64,000 bases of DNA from Hyphomicrobiales bacterium (GCA_900471605.1 UCEY01000009.1:1-64000); one strand, 5' to 3'. Shown: positions 34,868-44,102, numbered from the stretch's first letter. Numbers and translations: made by a program. The notes: generated by a model from the sequence alone, not told the origin.

Positions 34868-35059
34868 TCAGGATCGGAACAAATTGTCCGCCGCGCGCCG
34901 GCCGGCCGCCTTTGTCTCCTTCTCGGCCTCGATCCGGGCGATCTCCTGCCTCAGGAGGCCGATTCGCGATTCGAGCTCGTCCACCGACAGCATGGAGAGG
35001 TCGCAGCCGAGTTCGTGGGTGGTCGGCTTCTTCGGCCGGTCGTCGTCGAGAAAGCTCAT
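34868..35059 (-). CDS. DUF1192 small protein
   Basis: 63-residue protein: MSFLDDDRPKKPTTHELGCD then LSMLSVDELESRIGLLRQEI and ARIEAEKETKAAGRRAADNL. This is the DUF1192 pattern: an N-terminal DDD..PKK segment and a short coiled coil, unknown function, found beside varied genes in Rhizobiales. Its ATG overlaps the MFS gene stop by four bases, so translation is coupled. Confidence 0.82.
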   Translation of the reverse strand: MSFLDDDRPKKPTTHELGCDLSMLSVDELESRIGLLRQEIARIEAEKETKAAGRRAADNLFRS

Positions 35060-36375
35060 GATGCCTCCTTCCTTGCGTTCATTTCTGGCCTGGCATTCAT
35101 GTCCGGCCTGGCATTGGCTTCCGGCAATGAGCCGCTGGTCTTGGCGCGCGGGTCTAGCGACAGGCTTTCCGGCGTGGCAAGCGGTGAGGTCGAGGCCGGC
35201 GCGGTCGTGTAGGCTTCGCGCTCGGCGACTGGGATGGGTGCCCGCTGGCGGCTGCGGATGATTGCGTAGGCGGTCACCAGAAGGTGGGCGCCGGCCGTCA
35301 CCGCAAACAGCGCATACGGGCCGGCCCAGGTCATCACCGGACCGCCGAGCGTGGGGCCGATGATCGTGCCGATGCCATAGAGAAGAAGCAGGCCGCCTGA
35401 GACTTTCACGAAGTCCTCCGGGGCAGCAAAGTCGTTCGCATGGGCAACCGCGATCGGATAGAGCGCGTTGGCGGCGGCTCCGTAGATCGCCACCAGCACG
35501 ACGATGTCGTAGGTGCCGGATGGCCGGACCAGCACGATAGCCAGGCCCGCGAGCGCTGCCGCGGCCGAGAGGCCGGCGAGCACGTGGCGGCGGTCCATCC
35601 GGTCCGACAGCCGGCCCGCCGGAAACTGCATGATCGCGCCGGCGAAGATGGTGATGCTGACCATCGCCGCGACCGCTCCCTGGTCGAGGCCGGCACGCGT
35701 GCCGAAGACGGCGCCGAGCGTGCCATAGGCGCCGTTGGCGACGCCGATCAGAAGAATGCCGATGCAGGAGATCGGCGAGTTGCGGAAGAGGGCGCGCAGA
35801 TCGAGCCGGGCGCGCTTCAGCGGTTGCGGCGACGCGGCTTTGGAAAGCGTGGTCGGCAGTGCCGCAAGGCTGTAGAGGATGCCGCAGATCATGAACAGCG
35901 TCGGCGTCGCGATATCCGCGAACGGCACCATCAGCTGGCCGCCGACGACGCCGAAAAGGGTGATCGAGATATAGAAGGAAAAGATCGTGCCGCGGCTTTC
36001 GCTGGTGGCGCGCTCGTTGAGCCAGCTTTCGATGATCATCGAGGTGCCGGCGGTGCAGAAGCCGGTGATGGCGCGCAGCACCAGCCAGGTGTTCTGGTCG
36101 ACCAGCAGCCCGGTCAAAAGCACGTTGAGGCAGATCAGCGACAGGAAGCCGGAAAAGGCGCGGACATGGCCGATGCGGCGCACCACGTTGGGCGCCACGA
36201 AACAACCGATCACGAAGCCGGATGCCCAGGTCGTGCCGAGCAGGCCGAGCACTTCGTTGGAATATCCCTCCTGCGCACCCCGCACCGGCAGAAGCAGGCT
36301 CTGCAAGCCATTGCCGAGGAAAAGCAGGAGCGTACCGCAGAGGAGGGCGAGGATTGGAAGGAGGTTTCGTCTCAT
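35056..36375 (-). CDS. MFS transporter
   Basis: 439 residues with twelve hydrophobic segments, starting LLPILALLCGTLLLFLGNGL. Typical major-facilitator loop motifs are present: SGFVIGCFVAPNVVRRIGHV after TM2 and SDRMDRRHVLAGLSAA after TM8. The family resembles YcaD-like/sugar or drug MFS proteins, substrate unknown. The C-terminal tail of about 60 residues is hydrophilic and carries a six-residue repeat NARPDM-NARPEM-NARKE, produced by an 18-bp tandem duplication at 35070-35125. It forms an operon with the DUF1192 gene. Confidence 0.85.
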   Translation of the reverse strand: MRRNLLPILALLCGTLLLFLGNGLQSLLLPVRGAQEGYSNEVLGLLGTTWASGFVIGCFVAPNVVRRIGHVRAFSGFLSLICLNVLLTGLLVDQNTWLVLRAITGFCTAGTSMIIESWLNERATSESRGTIFSFYISITLFGVVGGQLMVPFADIATPTLFMICGILYSLAALPTTLSKAASPQPLKRARLDLRALFRNSPISCIGILLIGVANGAYGTLGAVFGTRAGLDQGAVAAMVSITIFAGAIMQFPAGRLSDRMDRRHVLAGLSAAAALAGLAIVLVRPSGTYDIVVLVAIYGAAANALYPIAVAHANDFAAPEDFVKVSGGLLLLYGIGTIIGPTLGGPVMTWAGPYALFAVTAGAHLLVTAYAIIRSRQRAPIPVAEREAYTTAPASTSPLATPESLSLDPRAKTSGSLPEANARPDMNARPEMNARKEAS

Positions 36376-36565
36376 CTTTGCTACTGTCAGCTCTCTGCGC
36401 GAATGCGATCAATCACGGCTTCACCGGCAAGCATTGTTGCATGCGGATGAACCGGGCGTTAACGAAAGCGAAGCGGATTAGCTATTCCTCGAATCCCCTC
36501 CACATCTATCTGTCGTGGGGCGCAAAAATGTCCAGCCTGTGGCGGACGAGATCGGCAAGGCGGAG

Positions 36566-36733
36566 ATGACAAAGACAATCGCGGTCCTTCTGGTCCTCGC
36601 CATGCTGATACAGATCATCAAGCCGCTCAACCTGCCGGGCATGAGGCGCCGGGGCGACTTCTGGAAGCTTGCCGTCGTCGCCTTCGCGGTCTGGAGCGTC
36701 GCGCTGATCCTGCGCGAATTCACCACGCTCTGA
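36566..36733 (+). CDS. Small membrane protein
   Basis: 55 residues with two hydrophobic helices: TIAVLLVLAMLIQIIKPLNL and LAVVAFAVWSVALIL. I chose the ATG at 36566 with AAGGCGGAG upstream; a GTG at 36515 would add 17 hydrophilic residues. I do not recognise the family. It is convergent with the PhzF-like gene and divergent from the MFS gene. Confidence 0.6.
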   Translation: MTKTIAVLLVLAMLIQIIKPLNLPGMRRRGDFWKLAVVAFAVWSVALILREFTTL

Positions 36734-36741
36734 CGCCGAGA

Positions 36742-37659
36742 CTAGACGTCGATTGAGCCGCGCATGACGGGCACGCAGCGGCCGCTGATGGTGACACCGG
36801 TGACGGTACCGGCCGACTTGACGACATCGAGCTCGATAATGCTGCGGCGGCCCATCTCGACGCCCTGTTCGATCGTCACATGCACCCCGGCATCCTTCTC
36901 CGGCGCCTGCGTGACCAGGAAGGCGGACAAGGCGGCGGAGGCGCTGCCGGTGGCCGGATCTTCCATGACATTGTCGAGCGGCGCGAACATGCGGGCGCGG
37001 AGGCTCCAAGGCGTTTGCGGGTTGCGGACGTAAAGGAAAACGGGGAAGTCCAGGCCGGCGCCCGCATGTCTTGCGGCAGCCTCGTGAAATATCGTCATGT
37101 TCGGCCGGGCCGCGGCAAGCGCGTCGAGGCCATCGAGTTCGGCGATCGCGAAGGCGAGGCCGACGGAGGCGAAGACCGGCTTGTGGGCGGTGGTACGGAT
37201 GTGTTCCGCATCGATCGTAACGCAGCCGGCTATGAGGCTCGGCTCGATCTCGGCGCCGATCTCCAGCGGGCGCGGCGCGCGGATCGTTGCGCCGATAACG
37301 CCGGTCGCGTCCCGCAGCAGCCCGACCTCCACCAGACCGGCGATCTCTTCGAAACGAAGCTGGTCGGTGACCGCCTTGCCGAACAGGTCGGGGCGCTGGC
37401 CGAGCACGTAAGCGGTGCCGACATTGGGATGGCCGGCAAAGGGGATTTCCATCGTCGGGGTGAAGATGCGCACCCGGGCGCTGTTCTCCGGATTTTCCGG
37501 CGGTAGAACGAAGGTGCTTTCGGCATAGTTGAATTCGGTGGCGATCCGCTGCATCTGCCGGTCGGTGAGCCCGCGCGCATCCGGCACGACGGCGAGCGGA
37601 TTGCCGGCGAAACGCTCGGTCGTGAACACATCGACGGTGACGAAATCGGCGGTCGGCAT
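36742..37659 (-). CDS. PhzF-family isomerase/epimerase-like protein
   Basis: 305 residues. The PhzF/diaminopimelate-epimerase-like fold is evident: ADFVTVDVFTTERFAGNPLA, ATEFNYAESTFVLPP (catalytic Glu in YAES), RIFTPTMEIPFAGHPNVGTA and the C-terminal NVMEDPATGSASAALSAFL. The family includes the phenazine enzyme PhzF, but most members are isomerases of unknown substrate; no phenazine genes are near. Start at 37659 (MPTADFVTV) preferred to one 17 codons earlier. Single gene by context. Confidence 0.85.
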   Translation of the reverse strand: MPTADFVTVDVFTTERFAGNPLAVVPDARGLTDRQMQRIATEFNYAESTFVLPPENPENSARVRIFTPTMEIPFAGHPNVGTAYVLGQRPDLFGKAVTDQLRFEEIAGLVEVGLLRDATGVIGATIRAPRPLEIGAEIEPSLIAGCVTIDAEHIRTTAHKPVFASVGLAFAIAELDGLDALAAARPNMTIFHEAAARHAGAGLDFPVFLYVRNPQTPWSLRARMFAPLDNVMEDPATGSASAALSAFLVTQAPEKDAGVHVTIEQGVEMGRRSIIELDVVKSAGTVTGVTISGRCVPVMRGSIDV

Positions 37660-37770
37660 GGCGAAACTCTCCGGAAGCGATGCCGGATTTAAAGCCTCAC
37701 CGACCGTCAATACCAGCCAATGTTTTTGATCGTGATCATCACGGGAATGAAAGCGATCGGCGCCATCGGC

Positions 37771-38217
37771 TCAGATAAGGCCGTGATCCCGCATCGCCTT
37801 TTCCTCGTCGCCGGTGATATAGGCGAAAATCCTGGGGGCGCCATCGGCGATCGTCACCAGATAGAAGTTGGTGAAGCGCACATTGCCGGCTTCGCCCGCC
37901 TTGTTGACATAGGAAAAATCCCAGCCGACTTCGGCAAGCGCATGAAGATCATTGAGGCAGGTGATCTTCACGCCGGTAATGTCCATCCGCTTGCCGCCGA
38001 CATCACGATATCGGGCGAAACCCTGCGGGATGACTTCGCGGAACGCTGCGTCATTGGCTCCCCCCAATACCCCTTGCGGTGCCGAGCCGACAAAATAGGC
38101 GGCGAAAAATGCGGCGATGCCGGCGACGTCTACCGACGCTGCGTCCTTCAGGGCGTCATTGCTGGTCCGGCCGTATTCATCGAACAGTCTGTGGACCTTG
38201 GTTTCCATTTCCGTCAT
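37771..38217 (-). CDS. NTF2-like hypothetical protein
   Basis: 148 residues. Pattern VHRLFDEYGRTSNDALKDAA, VAGIAAFFAAYFVGSAPQGV, ITCLNDLHALAEVGWDFSYV and VRFTNFYLVTIADGAPRIFA is that of an NTF2-like (SnoaL-type) fold with a helical first half and beta-sheet second half. No catalytic set is obvious. A terminator-like hairpin lies upstream and belongs to the aldolase gene. Function unknown. Confidence 0.6.
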   Translation of the reverse strand: MTEMETKVHRLFDEYGRTSNDALKDAASVDVAGIAAFFAAYFVGSAPQGVLGGANDAAFREVIPQGFARYRDVGGKRMDITGVKITCLNDLHALAEVGWDFSYVNKAGEAGNVRFTNFYLVTIADGAPRIFAYITGDEEKAMRDHGLI

Positions 38218-38294
38218 GGGCAACCTCCCTTCCAGCAAGGAACGCCGTTTCGCCGGTTCGGTTCATATGAATTTTTGATGCCGCGATAAAACAG

Positions 38295-38322
38295 AAAGGC
38301 CGCTCCGTTGCCGGGGCGGCCT
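38295..38322 (-). terminator. Terminator after the aldolase gene
   Basis: On the minus strand AAGGCCGCCCC, loop GGCAAC, GGAGCGGCCTT then TCTGTTTT. About 80 bp past the fda stop. Confidence 0.75.
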
Positions 38323-38405
38323 TCTTCCTCCTCCTTGAAAAGGCGCTCCTCAAGCGGCCTTTTCGATATCCTTTTTCCAGCGGCCCCAGGCCCTGAGGGC
38401 CCGGG

Positions 38406-39302
38406 TCAGGACTTGTTGACGCTTGCTGCGTAGATCTGATCGATCGTCGCAGCGATGCTCGCGTTGAAATCGGCGTCGCTCATCGAGACGCGCAGGTTTT
38501 CCGCCAGAGCGCGCGAGAAGCTGGCGATCATGCCATGGTTGTGGCTGAGCTTTTCGCAGGCATCCGCGGTGCTGTAGCCGCCGGAAAGGGCGACGACGCG
38601 GATGACCGACTTGTGGGCGACCAGGGGAGCGTAGAAATCGGCGACCGTCGGGATCGTCAGTTTCAGCATAACCTTCTCGCCTGCCGGAAGCTTGTCGAGC
38701 CGCTCGGCGATCTCGTCGCGCAGGATCGCTTCGGCCTGTTCCTTGGTCGGGCTCTTGATGGAAACTTCGGGCTCGATGATCGGCATGAGGCCCTGGCCGA
38801 TGATCTGGCGGGCGACCTGGAACTGCTGCTCCACGACGGCGGCGATGCCGCCCTTGTCGGCATGGGCGATCACTGACCGCATCTTGGTCCCGAAAATCCC
38901 CTTTTCGCGACCGCGGATCAGGAGAGCATCCAGATCGGGCATCGGCTTCATCGTCTGAACGCCGTTTTCCTCGGCATTCAGGCCCTTGTCGATTTTGAGG
39001 AAAGGCACTACGCCGCGCTTTTCCCAGAGGTGGGACGGTACAGCCTCGCCATCGACGTCGCCGTCCATGGTCCGCTCGAACAGGATGGCGCCGATAACCT
39101 TTTCGCCCGTGAAGGCGGGGGCGCTCATGATGCGGACGCGCATGGCATGTACCAGGCGGAACATCTCTTCGTCGCCCTGGTAGTCGGTGTCGGACACGCC
39201 GTAAAGACGCAGCGCTCCAGGTGTTGAACCGCCGCTTTGGTCCAGCGCCGCGATAAATCCGGGCGCGGAACTCATCTTGTTCAACATCTTGGCGTCCACC
39301 AT
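38406..39302 (-). CDS. fda: Fructose-bisphosphate aldolase, class I
   Basis: 298-residue Schiff-base aldolase of the short bacterial class I type, splitting fructose-1,6-bisphosphate. Evidence: GFIAALDQSGGSTPGALRLY at the N-terminus, AILFERTMDG, PFLKIDKGLN, MPIIEPEVSIKSPTKEQA and the Schiff-base lysine region KVMLKLTIPTVADFY followed by VVALSGGYSTADAC. The start at 39302 follows ACAGGAG. It is downstream of pgk with a 219-bp gap holding an AT-rich, palindrome-containing promoter region, so it is likely regulated separately from pgk. Confidence 0.93.
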   Translation of the reverse strand: MVDAKMLNKMSSAPGFIAALDQSGGSTPGALRLYGVSDTDYQGDEEMFRLVHAMRVRIMSAPAFTGEKVIGAILFERTMDGDVDGEAVPSHLWEKRGVVPFLKIDKGLNAEENGVQTMKPMPDLDALLIRGREKGIFGTKMRSVIAHADKGGIAAVVEQQFQVARQIIGQGLMPIIEPEVSIKSPTKEQAEAILRDEIAERLDKLPAGEKVMLKLTIPTVADFYAPLVAHKSVIRVVALSGGYSTADACEKLSHNHGMIASFSRALAENLRVSMSDADFNASIAATIDQIYAASVNKS

Positions 39303-39410
39303 ACTACACTCCTGTCCCTAAGTTGGCGCGCAACGCGCGCATGTCTCCCTAAGCTTTCATTCGCGGATAACAGAAGTTTTTTTAAAGGGAAATGCACCCT
39401 TAAGTTATTG

Positions 39411-39437
39411 AAACGATTGAAATGCTTTCAATCGTTT
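39411..39437. promoter_or_regulatory. Perfect inverted repeat upstream of fda, candidate operator
   Basis: AAACGATTGAAA and TTTCAATCGTTT, 12-bp perfect arms around TGC, in an AT-rich stretch about 110 bp upstream of the fda start and 85 bp past the pgk stop. The symmetry and size fit a dimeric repressor site, for example of a LacI-type regulator. It is not followed by a T run on the side expected for a pgk terminator. A GC-rich hairpin closer to pgk (39473-39498) could be that terminator. Confidence 0.6.
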
Positions 39438-39521
39438 AAAATATCTAAAAAATTTTAAACCCGTTAACTCCGAAGCGCGCCGCCCTATATGGCGCGCTCC
39501 CTGTTTCCCGGGCCGGCCAGG

Positions 39522-40724
39522 TCAGGCCGCCTTGACGAGCACGGAGACGCCCGGCAGTTCCTTGCCTTCCATCCATTCCAGGAACGCGCCACCGGCAGTC
39601 GAGACGTAGGAGAAGTCGTCGGCAGCACCGGCATGGTTGAGGGCCGCGACCGTATCGCCGCCGCCCGCCACCGAGGTGAGCTTGCCGGCTTTCGTCTGGG
39701 CCGCGGCATGTTGCGCGGCTGCGACCGTCGCCTTGTCGAAGGGTTCGATCTCGAAGGCGCCGAGCGGACCGTTCCAGACGAGCGTCGAGGCCTTGGAAAT
39801 CCACTCGTTGACGGCTGCGACCGATTTCGGGCCGACATCAAGCATCATCGCGTCGGCCGGGATGGCGGCGATATCCACCACTTCGTTGGCGGCTCCCGCC
39901 TTGAATTCGCGGGCGACGACGCCGTCGACCGGCAGCACGATGGCGCAATTGGCGGCTTTCGCTTCCGCCAGGATCGTCCGGGCGGTGTCGGCAAGGTCAT
40001 GTTCGCAGAGCGACTTGCCGACATCGATACCCTGCGCGGCGATGAAGGTGTTGGCCATGCCGCCGCCGATCACCAGCGCATCGACCTTCTTGACCAGGTT
40101 CTGCAGGAGGTCGATCTTGGTCGATACCTTGGCGCCGCCGACGATGGCGACGACCGGGCGGGCCGGATTGCCGAGGCCCTTTTCAAGCGCTTCGAGTTCT
40201 TCCTGCATGGTGCGGCCGGCATAGGCGGGCAGGTGGTGCGCCAGCCCTTCCGTCGAGGCATGGGCGCGGTGGGCGGCGGAGAAGGCATCGTTGACGAAGA
40301 TGTCACCGTTCTTGGCGAGCGCCTCGGTGAAGGCCGGATCGTTCTTTTCCTCGCCCTTGTGGAAACGGGTGTTTTCGAGAAGCAGGATATCGCCGTTCTT
40401 CATGGCTGAGATCGCCTGTTCGGCTTCCGGGCCGATGCAATCGGAGGCGAAGAGGATTTTTTGACCCAGCACTTCATTGACTGCCGAGACGATCAGCGAC
40501 AGCGACATGTCGGCGACCGGTTCGCCCTTCGGGCGGCCGAAATGGGCCAGCAGGATGACCTTGGCACCCTTCTTGGCCAGTTCCAGAATGGTCGGCGCGA
40601 CGCGTTCGATGCGGGTCGCATCCGTCACCTTGCCGTCGGCGACGGGGACGTTGAGATCGACGCGCACGAGCACGCGCCTGGCTGCGATATCGGTGAGGTC
40701 GTCGAGGGTTTTGAAGGCCGGCAT
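39522..40724 (-). CDS. pgk: Phosphoglycerate kinase
   Basis: 400 residues from the start at 40724 ([10 protein letters not shown]). Transfers phosphate from 1,3-bisphosphoglycerate to ADP. Motifs: [68 protein letters not shown] and the C-terminal [15 protein letters not shown]. Upstream on the same strand is empty up to the antiporter. In several rhizobia gap and pgk lie next to each other; here about 6.7 kb of other genes intervene. Confidence 0.96.
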   Translation of the reverse strand: MPAFKTLDDLTDIAARRVLVRVDLNVPVADGKVTDATRIERVAPTILELAKKGAKVILLAHFGRPKGEPVADMSLSLIVSAVNEVLGQKILFASDCIGPEAEQAISAMKNGDILLLENTRFHKGEEKNDPAFTEALAKNGDIFVNDAFSAAHRAHASTEGLAHHLPAYAGRTMQEELEALEKGLGNPARPVVAIVGGAKVSTKIDLLQNLVKKVDALVIGGGMANTFIAAQGIDVGKSLCEHDLADTARTILAEAKAANCAIVLPVDGVVAREFKAGAANEVVDIAAIPADAMMLDVGPKSVAAVNEWISKASTLVWNGPLGAFEIEPFDKATVAAAQHAAAQTKAGKLTSVAGGGDTVAALNHAGAADDFSYVSTAGGAFLEWMEGKELPGVSVLVKAA

Positions 40725-40893
40725 GATGCTTATCCATTTCGTCGGAAAATTCGCAGCGGACCATACTATGCCTGACCGGCGACGCAAGACGATTGGTTGC
40801 AGCCACCCACATTCCGTAGGTCTCAGATAGGCAGCGCGCCCATTCTACCGCGATCAGGCAGCGGGTGGAGGAATTTAATTGGAGCTTCCGCCC

Positions 40894-42774
40894 CTATGCC
40901 GATCCCTCCGGCGGCACGGCGCCCGGTTTCACCGGCACGTGCTTGCCGCGATATTTGCGGATGAGGTCGCGGATGCGGTGGGCGATCTCGCGCATGTTGA
41001 TGAAGATCGGCAGGTTGGTCGCCGGCTCCACCGGCTCTAGCGAAATGCCGATGCTGCGGACATGTTCGTGCTCGTCGAGTTCGCGCACGATCAGGATGAT
41101 CGAGCCGAAGCGGATGCGGTCGGCATAATCCGCACGGCCGCCGAGCCGCGAGGTCACCAGGTCGCCGACGGTCATGTTCTGCTCGTTGGCGGAGAGCAGG
41201 CCGGGGCCATAGGCCGCGTCCAGCTCCTTGGCGGGCCTTGTCGGCGAGATCGCAAACGCGCCGAAAAACTCCGCGTCGTCCTCGTCGACCGGCACCTGGC
41301 TTGCGAAGATGCGGTCGAGCAGTTTCGAATAGGCGGGCGAGATGAACAGGTAGACCTGGTCGTTCTCCTTCAGCCGGCCGGCATATTGATAACGCATGCT
41401 GCGGCCGTCGCGGATGACCAGCGATGGCATCGCCCAGCGGGGAATGCGCTCGCCCTGCAGGATGGGGCTGCCCTTCATAACGCGATAGGAGATCAGCTCG
41501 TGATGGGCGGTGCCCGGCAGGTCGAGCTCGACCTTGTCGACGGCGCCGATGCGCGGCGGAATGATCAGGCCGAGCTTGTGGGCGACCGGCTTGATCGTCC
41601 AGCCCTGGACGAGGAGCGAGACCAGCACGATGATGAAGGTGATGTTGAAGAACAGCTGGCCGTTCTCGACGCCGCTCAGGATCGGCATGATCGCAAGCAG
41701 GATGGAGACGGCGCCGCGCAGGCCGACCCAGGCGAGGAAGCTGGTCTCCTGCTGGGTGAAATCGTAAGGCAGCAGGCTCAGCCACACGGCGATCGGCCGG
41801 GCGACGAAGATCAGGAAGAGGGCGAGCCCGATCGCCGGCAGAAGGATGGCCGGGAATTGCGACGGCGTGGCGAGCAGGCCGAGCACCAGGAACATGATGA
41901 TCTGGGCGAGCCAGGTCAGTCCCTCGTTGAAACGGACGATCTGCGGCTTGGCGAACATCTTGCGGTTGCCGGAATAGATGCCGGCGACATAGACCGCCAG
42001 GAAGCCGCTGCCGCCCATGGCGCCGGTGAAGGAAAAGACCAGCAGCGCCAGCGTCAGCACGAAGATCGGCGCCAGGCCGCGGTCGGAGGTGAAGCGGTTC
42101 AGCACCCAGACGATCATCATGCCGCCGAACAAGCCGAAGAGGACGCCGAGCCCCATTTCCTCGACGAACAGGAACAGGAAATGCAGGTCGAGGCCGGAAA
42201 AGCCCTGTCCGGTCGCGAGAAGCTCGGCAAGCGCGATGGTCAGAAAGATCGCCATCGGGTCGTTGGTGCCGGACTCGACCTCGAGCGTCGAGCGCACCTT
42301 GTCGCGGATGTTGATGCCGCTGACGCGCAAAAGGAAGAAGACGGCGGCCGCATCCGTGGAGGCGACGATCGAGCCGAGCAGCAGCCCTTCGAGCCAGTTG
42401 AAATCGAGGAAGATCGTCGCGGCGAAGGCGAAGATGCCGGCCGTCAGCAGCACGCCGGCCGAGGCGAGCGTGACCGCCGGCGCGGCGGCCATCCGGAACG
42501 AGTGGATGGGGGTCATGAAGCCGGAATCGAACAGCACGATCGCCAGCGCCAGGGAGCCGAGCATGAAGGTGAAGGAAAAGTTCTCGAACTGGATGCCGAG
42601 CCCATCGACGCCGGCGAGCAGGCCGATCGACAGGAAGATCAGCAGGAGGGGCGCGCCGAAGCGGAAGGCGAGGAGGCTCGAAAGGGCAGCCGCCAGCACC
42701 AGGACCGTGCCGACCAGCAGGACGATATAAAAAGCCTCCACCTGGAACGTCCCTTCCTTGTCCCCGCGCCTCAT
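40894..42774 (-). CDS. K+/H+ antiporter, CPA1 family (NhaP2/CvrA type)
   Basis: 626 residues. The membrane part (about 1-400) has twelve or more helices and CPA1 signatures GSIVASTDAAAVFFLL, VESGTNDPMAIFLTIALAE (ion-site Asp in TND) and FLAWVGLRGAVSILLAI. A TrkA-C type regulatory domain follows at about 420-490 (ELISYRVMKGSPILQGERIP, YAGRLKENDQVYLFI) and a CorC/HlyC-like domain near the end. This order is that of NhaP2/CvrA, which expels potassium. The cytoplasmic domains imply regulation by a ligand, likely nucleotide. It separates pgk from the accessory block. Confidence 0.9.
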   Translation of the reverse strand: MRRGDKEGTFQVEAFYIVLLVGTVLVLAAALSSLLAFRFGAPLLLIFLSIGLLAGVDGLGIQFENFSFTFMLGSLALAIVLFDSGFMTPIHSFRMAAAPAVTLASAGVLLTAGIFAFAATIFLDFNWLEGLLLGSIVASTDAAAVFFLLRVSGINIRDKVRSTLEVESGTNDPMAIFLTIALAELLATGQGFSGLDLHFLFLFVEEMGLGVLFGLFGGMMIVWVLNRFTSDRGLAPIFVLTLALLVFSFTGAMGGSGFLAVYVAGIYSGNRKMFAKPQIVRFNEGLTWLAQIIMFLVLGLLATPSQFPAILLPAIGLALFLIFVARPIAVWLSLLPYDFTQQETSFLAWVGLRGAVSILLAIMPILSGVENGQLFFNITFIIVLVSLLVQGWTIKPVAHKLGLIIPPRIGAVDKVELDLPGTAHHELISYRVMKGSPILQGERIPRWAMPSLVIRDGRSMRYQYAGRLKENDQVYLFISPAYSKLLDRIFASQVPVDEDDAEFFGAFAISPTRPAKELDAAYGPGLLSANEQNMTVGDLVTSRLGGRADYADRIRFGSIILIVRELDEHEHVRSIGISLEPVEPATNLPIFINMREIAHRIRDLIRKYRGKHVPVKPGAVPPEGSA

Positions 42775-43631
42775 ACGATCCCCGCCCGCAGCCCCGGAAC
42801 CGGAACTGTGCCACGCCGCAACGCGGCCATGCCAGAATGGGGCAGATGCCGGCCGAAGGCCAGCGAATCGACGGACCGATTAGGCGGGAACAATTCCGGC
42901 AAGAGAAGGGCAGGAGGCAAACAAGAGCGTGGCGGGGAATAAAAAAGACGGATTAATGCCTTGGTGCCGATGGCTTTTCACTTTTCTGCCCTGTGTCCCG
43001 CCCTAAAACCGGTACCCACTTTGGGGGGAGGCGCTGGGATGATCGGAGAGCCCACACGAATGCGGAACCTCATATAGATTTTAATAGGTGGCTCCGCATT
43101 CGCGTGGCCTTCGGCGTCTTGTCGAGGCTTCCGGCCTCTACAGGTGATCACCTCGCCTCGCTGCGTGGCTTTATTCGCGGCTTCCTTTCGGGAAACCTTG
43201 CCACTTGGACGGCTCAACCGAACCCGGCCCGGCGGCCAGGGGGAGGCTTGATAGGGTTCGGGTTGCCCCTGGCCCATGGCTTTCACCTCTTCCACCATCC
43301 CCGCACGTTACGGTTCGGGTGGAAGCGCCGGCCCCCGCCTGCCCGCGAACGTCTCGCGAAACACTCCGGTGGTGGGAGCGAGGGGATTGTAGGCATGGGT
43401 TGGAGGGGTGGGGATGAGCGGGTGAAAAAAATCTGGTGGGGAGTTTCCGGGGTGAGCTTTGAATGTGAGAGAGTCGCCGAGGACTTCGACCAGCTCGCCA
43501 CGTTCGATATGGGACGCCACATTTACTGAGGCTGCCTTTGTCTGTCATCTTCGCGATGACAGTAAGTGCTGGTCAGGCCGGCGGGCCGAAAGCATCGAGT
43601 ACGAAAGTCTCAATGGACACGACGCTCAAGG
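42775..43631. other. Gene-poor region, 857 bp
   Basis: I find no supported gene. Open frames exist on both strands (for example + 42993-43529) but are Pro/Arg/Gly-rich, lack ribosome sites and show no family pattern. The left end (43000-43030) has a stretch CCTAAAACCGGTACCCACTT of the kind seen in rhizobial intergenic mosaic repeats, followed by the long inverted repeat listed separately. Composition between 43200 and 43450 is irregular, with purine-rich strings. Confidence 0.6.
43052..43107. repeat. Long inverted repeat, MITE- or RIME-like
   Basis: Two 18-bp arms, CCACACGAATGCGGAACC and GGCTCCGCATTCGCGTGG, match at 16 of 18 positions around a 20-base AT-rich centre. Such a structure in a gene-poor area beside a RIME-like sequence suggests a short non-autonomous repeat or its remnant. 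No duplicated target site was evident. Confidence 0.55.
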
Positions 43632-44018
43632 TCATTCTTTCGTGCGCGCGCGCGCCAGGCTTTCCTTCTTGATCGGGCGACCGACCGGACAGACCTCCTG
43701 CACGAAGCCGTTGAGCGTATTGACGAGATTGTTCTCGATCAGGGAATAGTGAACGAACTGGCCGACCTTCTCTCTTCGGATCAGCCCCGCGGTTTCGAGG
43801 ATGGAGAGATGCTGCGAAACGGCCGGTTTCGACATGTTGAAGCGCTCAGAGATTTCGCCGGCCGTCAGGCCGGATGCGGAGAGAAAGGCGAGGATTTTTC
43901 GCCGCGGCGCACTTGAAAGCGCGTGGAACACCCGTTGGGCCACGCTGCCGGCAGCGCCCTCCATCGTCTCATCGAAAGTTTCTTCGTCCAACTCCGGTCT
44001 CCACGTCCGCGGTCTCAC
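43632..44018 (-). CDS. ArsR-family repressor of the desaturase gene
   Basis: Up to 128 residues; GTG at 44018 gives the longest frame, TTG at 43991 (GGAG 7 bases upstream) or ATG at 43962 are alternatives. The winged helix is AQRVFHALSSAPRRKILAFL, LTAGEISERFNMSKPAVSQHLS and the wing VGQFVHYSLIEN. It has one Cys (EVCPVG) in the tail, so metal sensing by a Cys pair is unlikely. The last codons are in a GCGCGCGC run. Divergent from a desaturase gene, with two palindromes between them that match each other; autoregulation and control of the desaturase is the simplest reading. Confidence 0.83.
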   Translation of the reverse strand: MRPRTWRPELDEETFDETMEGAAGSVAQRVFHALSSAPRRKILAFLSASGLTAGEISERFNMSKPAVSQHLSILETAGLIRREKVGQFVHYSLIENNLVNTLNGFVQEVCPVGRPIKKESLARARTKE

Positions 44019-44034
44019 CGTATCGATATCTAAA

Positions 44035-44062
44035 AATTAAGCAATTAGTGTATTGCTTAATT
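44035..44062. promoter_or_regulatory. Operator-like palindrome 1 (ArsR/desaturase)
   Basis: AATTAAGCAAT and ATTGCTTAATT, perfect 11-bp arms with a 6-base spacer, 17 bp upstream of the ArsR start. Fits a winged-helix dimer site. Confidence 0.7.
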
Positions 44063-44080
44063 GCTTTCGGGCGCGCAAAG

Positions 44081-44102
44081 TAATTAGGTAATTGCTTAAT
44101 TA
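44081..44102. promoter_or_regulatory. Operator-like palindrome 2 (ArsR/desaturase)
   Basis: A 22-bp imperfect palindrome beginning TAATTAGG. It contains the same 11-base half-site ATTGCTTAATT (44091-44101) found in palindrome 1; it lies 56 bp upstream of the desaturase start, in the likely promoter. Confidence 0.65.

Noticed and set aside
36742..37659. Phenazine biosynthesis
   Set aside because: The PhzF-like gene stands alone; no phzA-G genes are near, and most PhzF relatives are not phenazine enzymes.
42993..43529. 178-codon + frame and an overlapping - frame in the gene-poor region
   Set aside because: No ribosome site, repeat-derived start, odd composition (Arg/Gly/Pro/His), no recognised motif on either strand.
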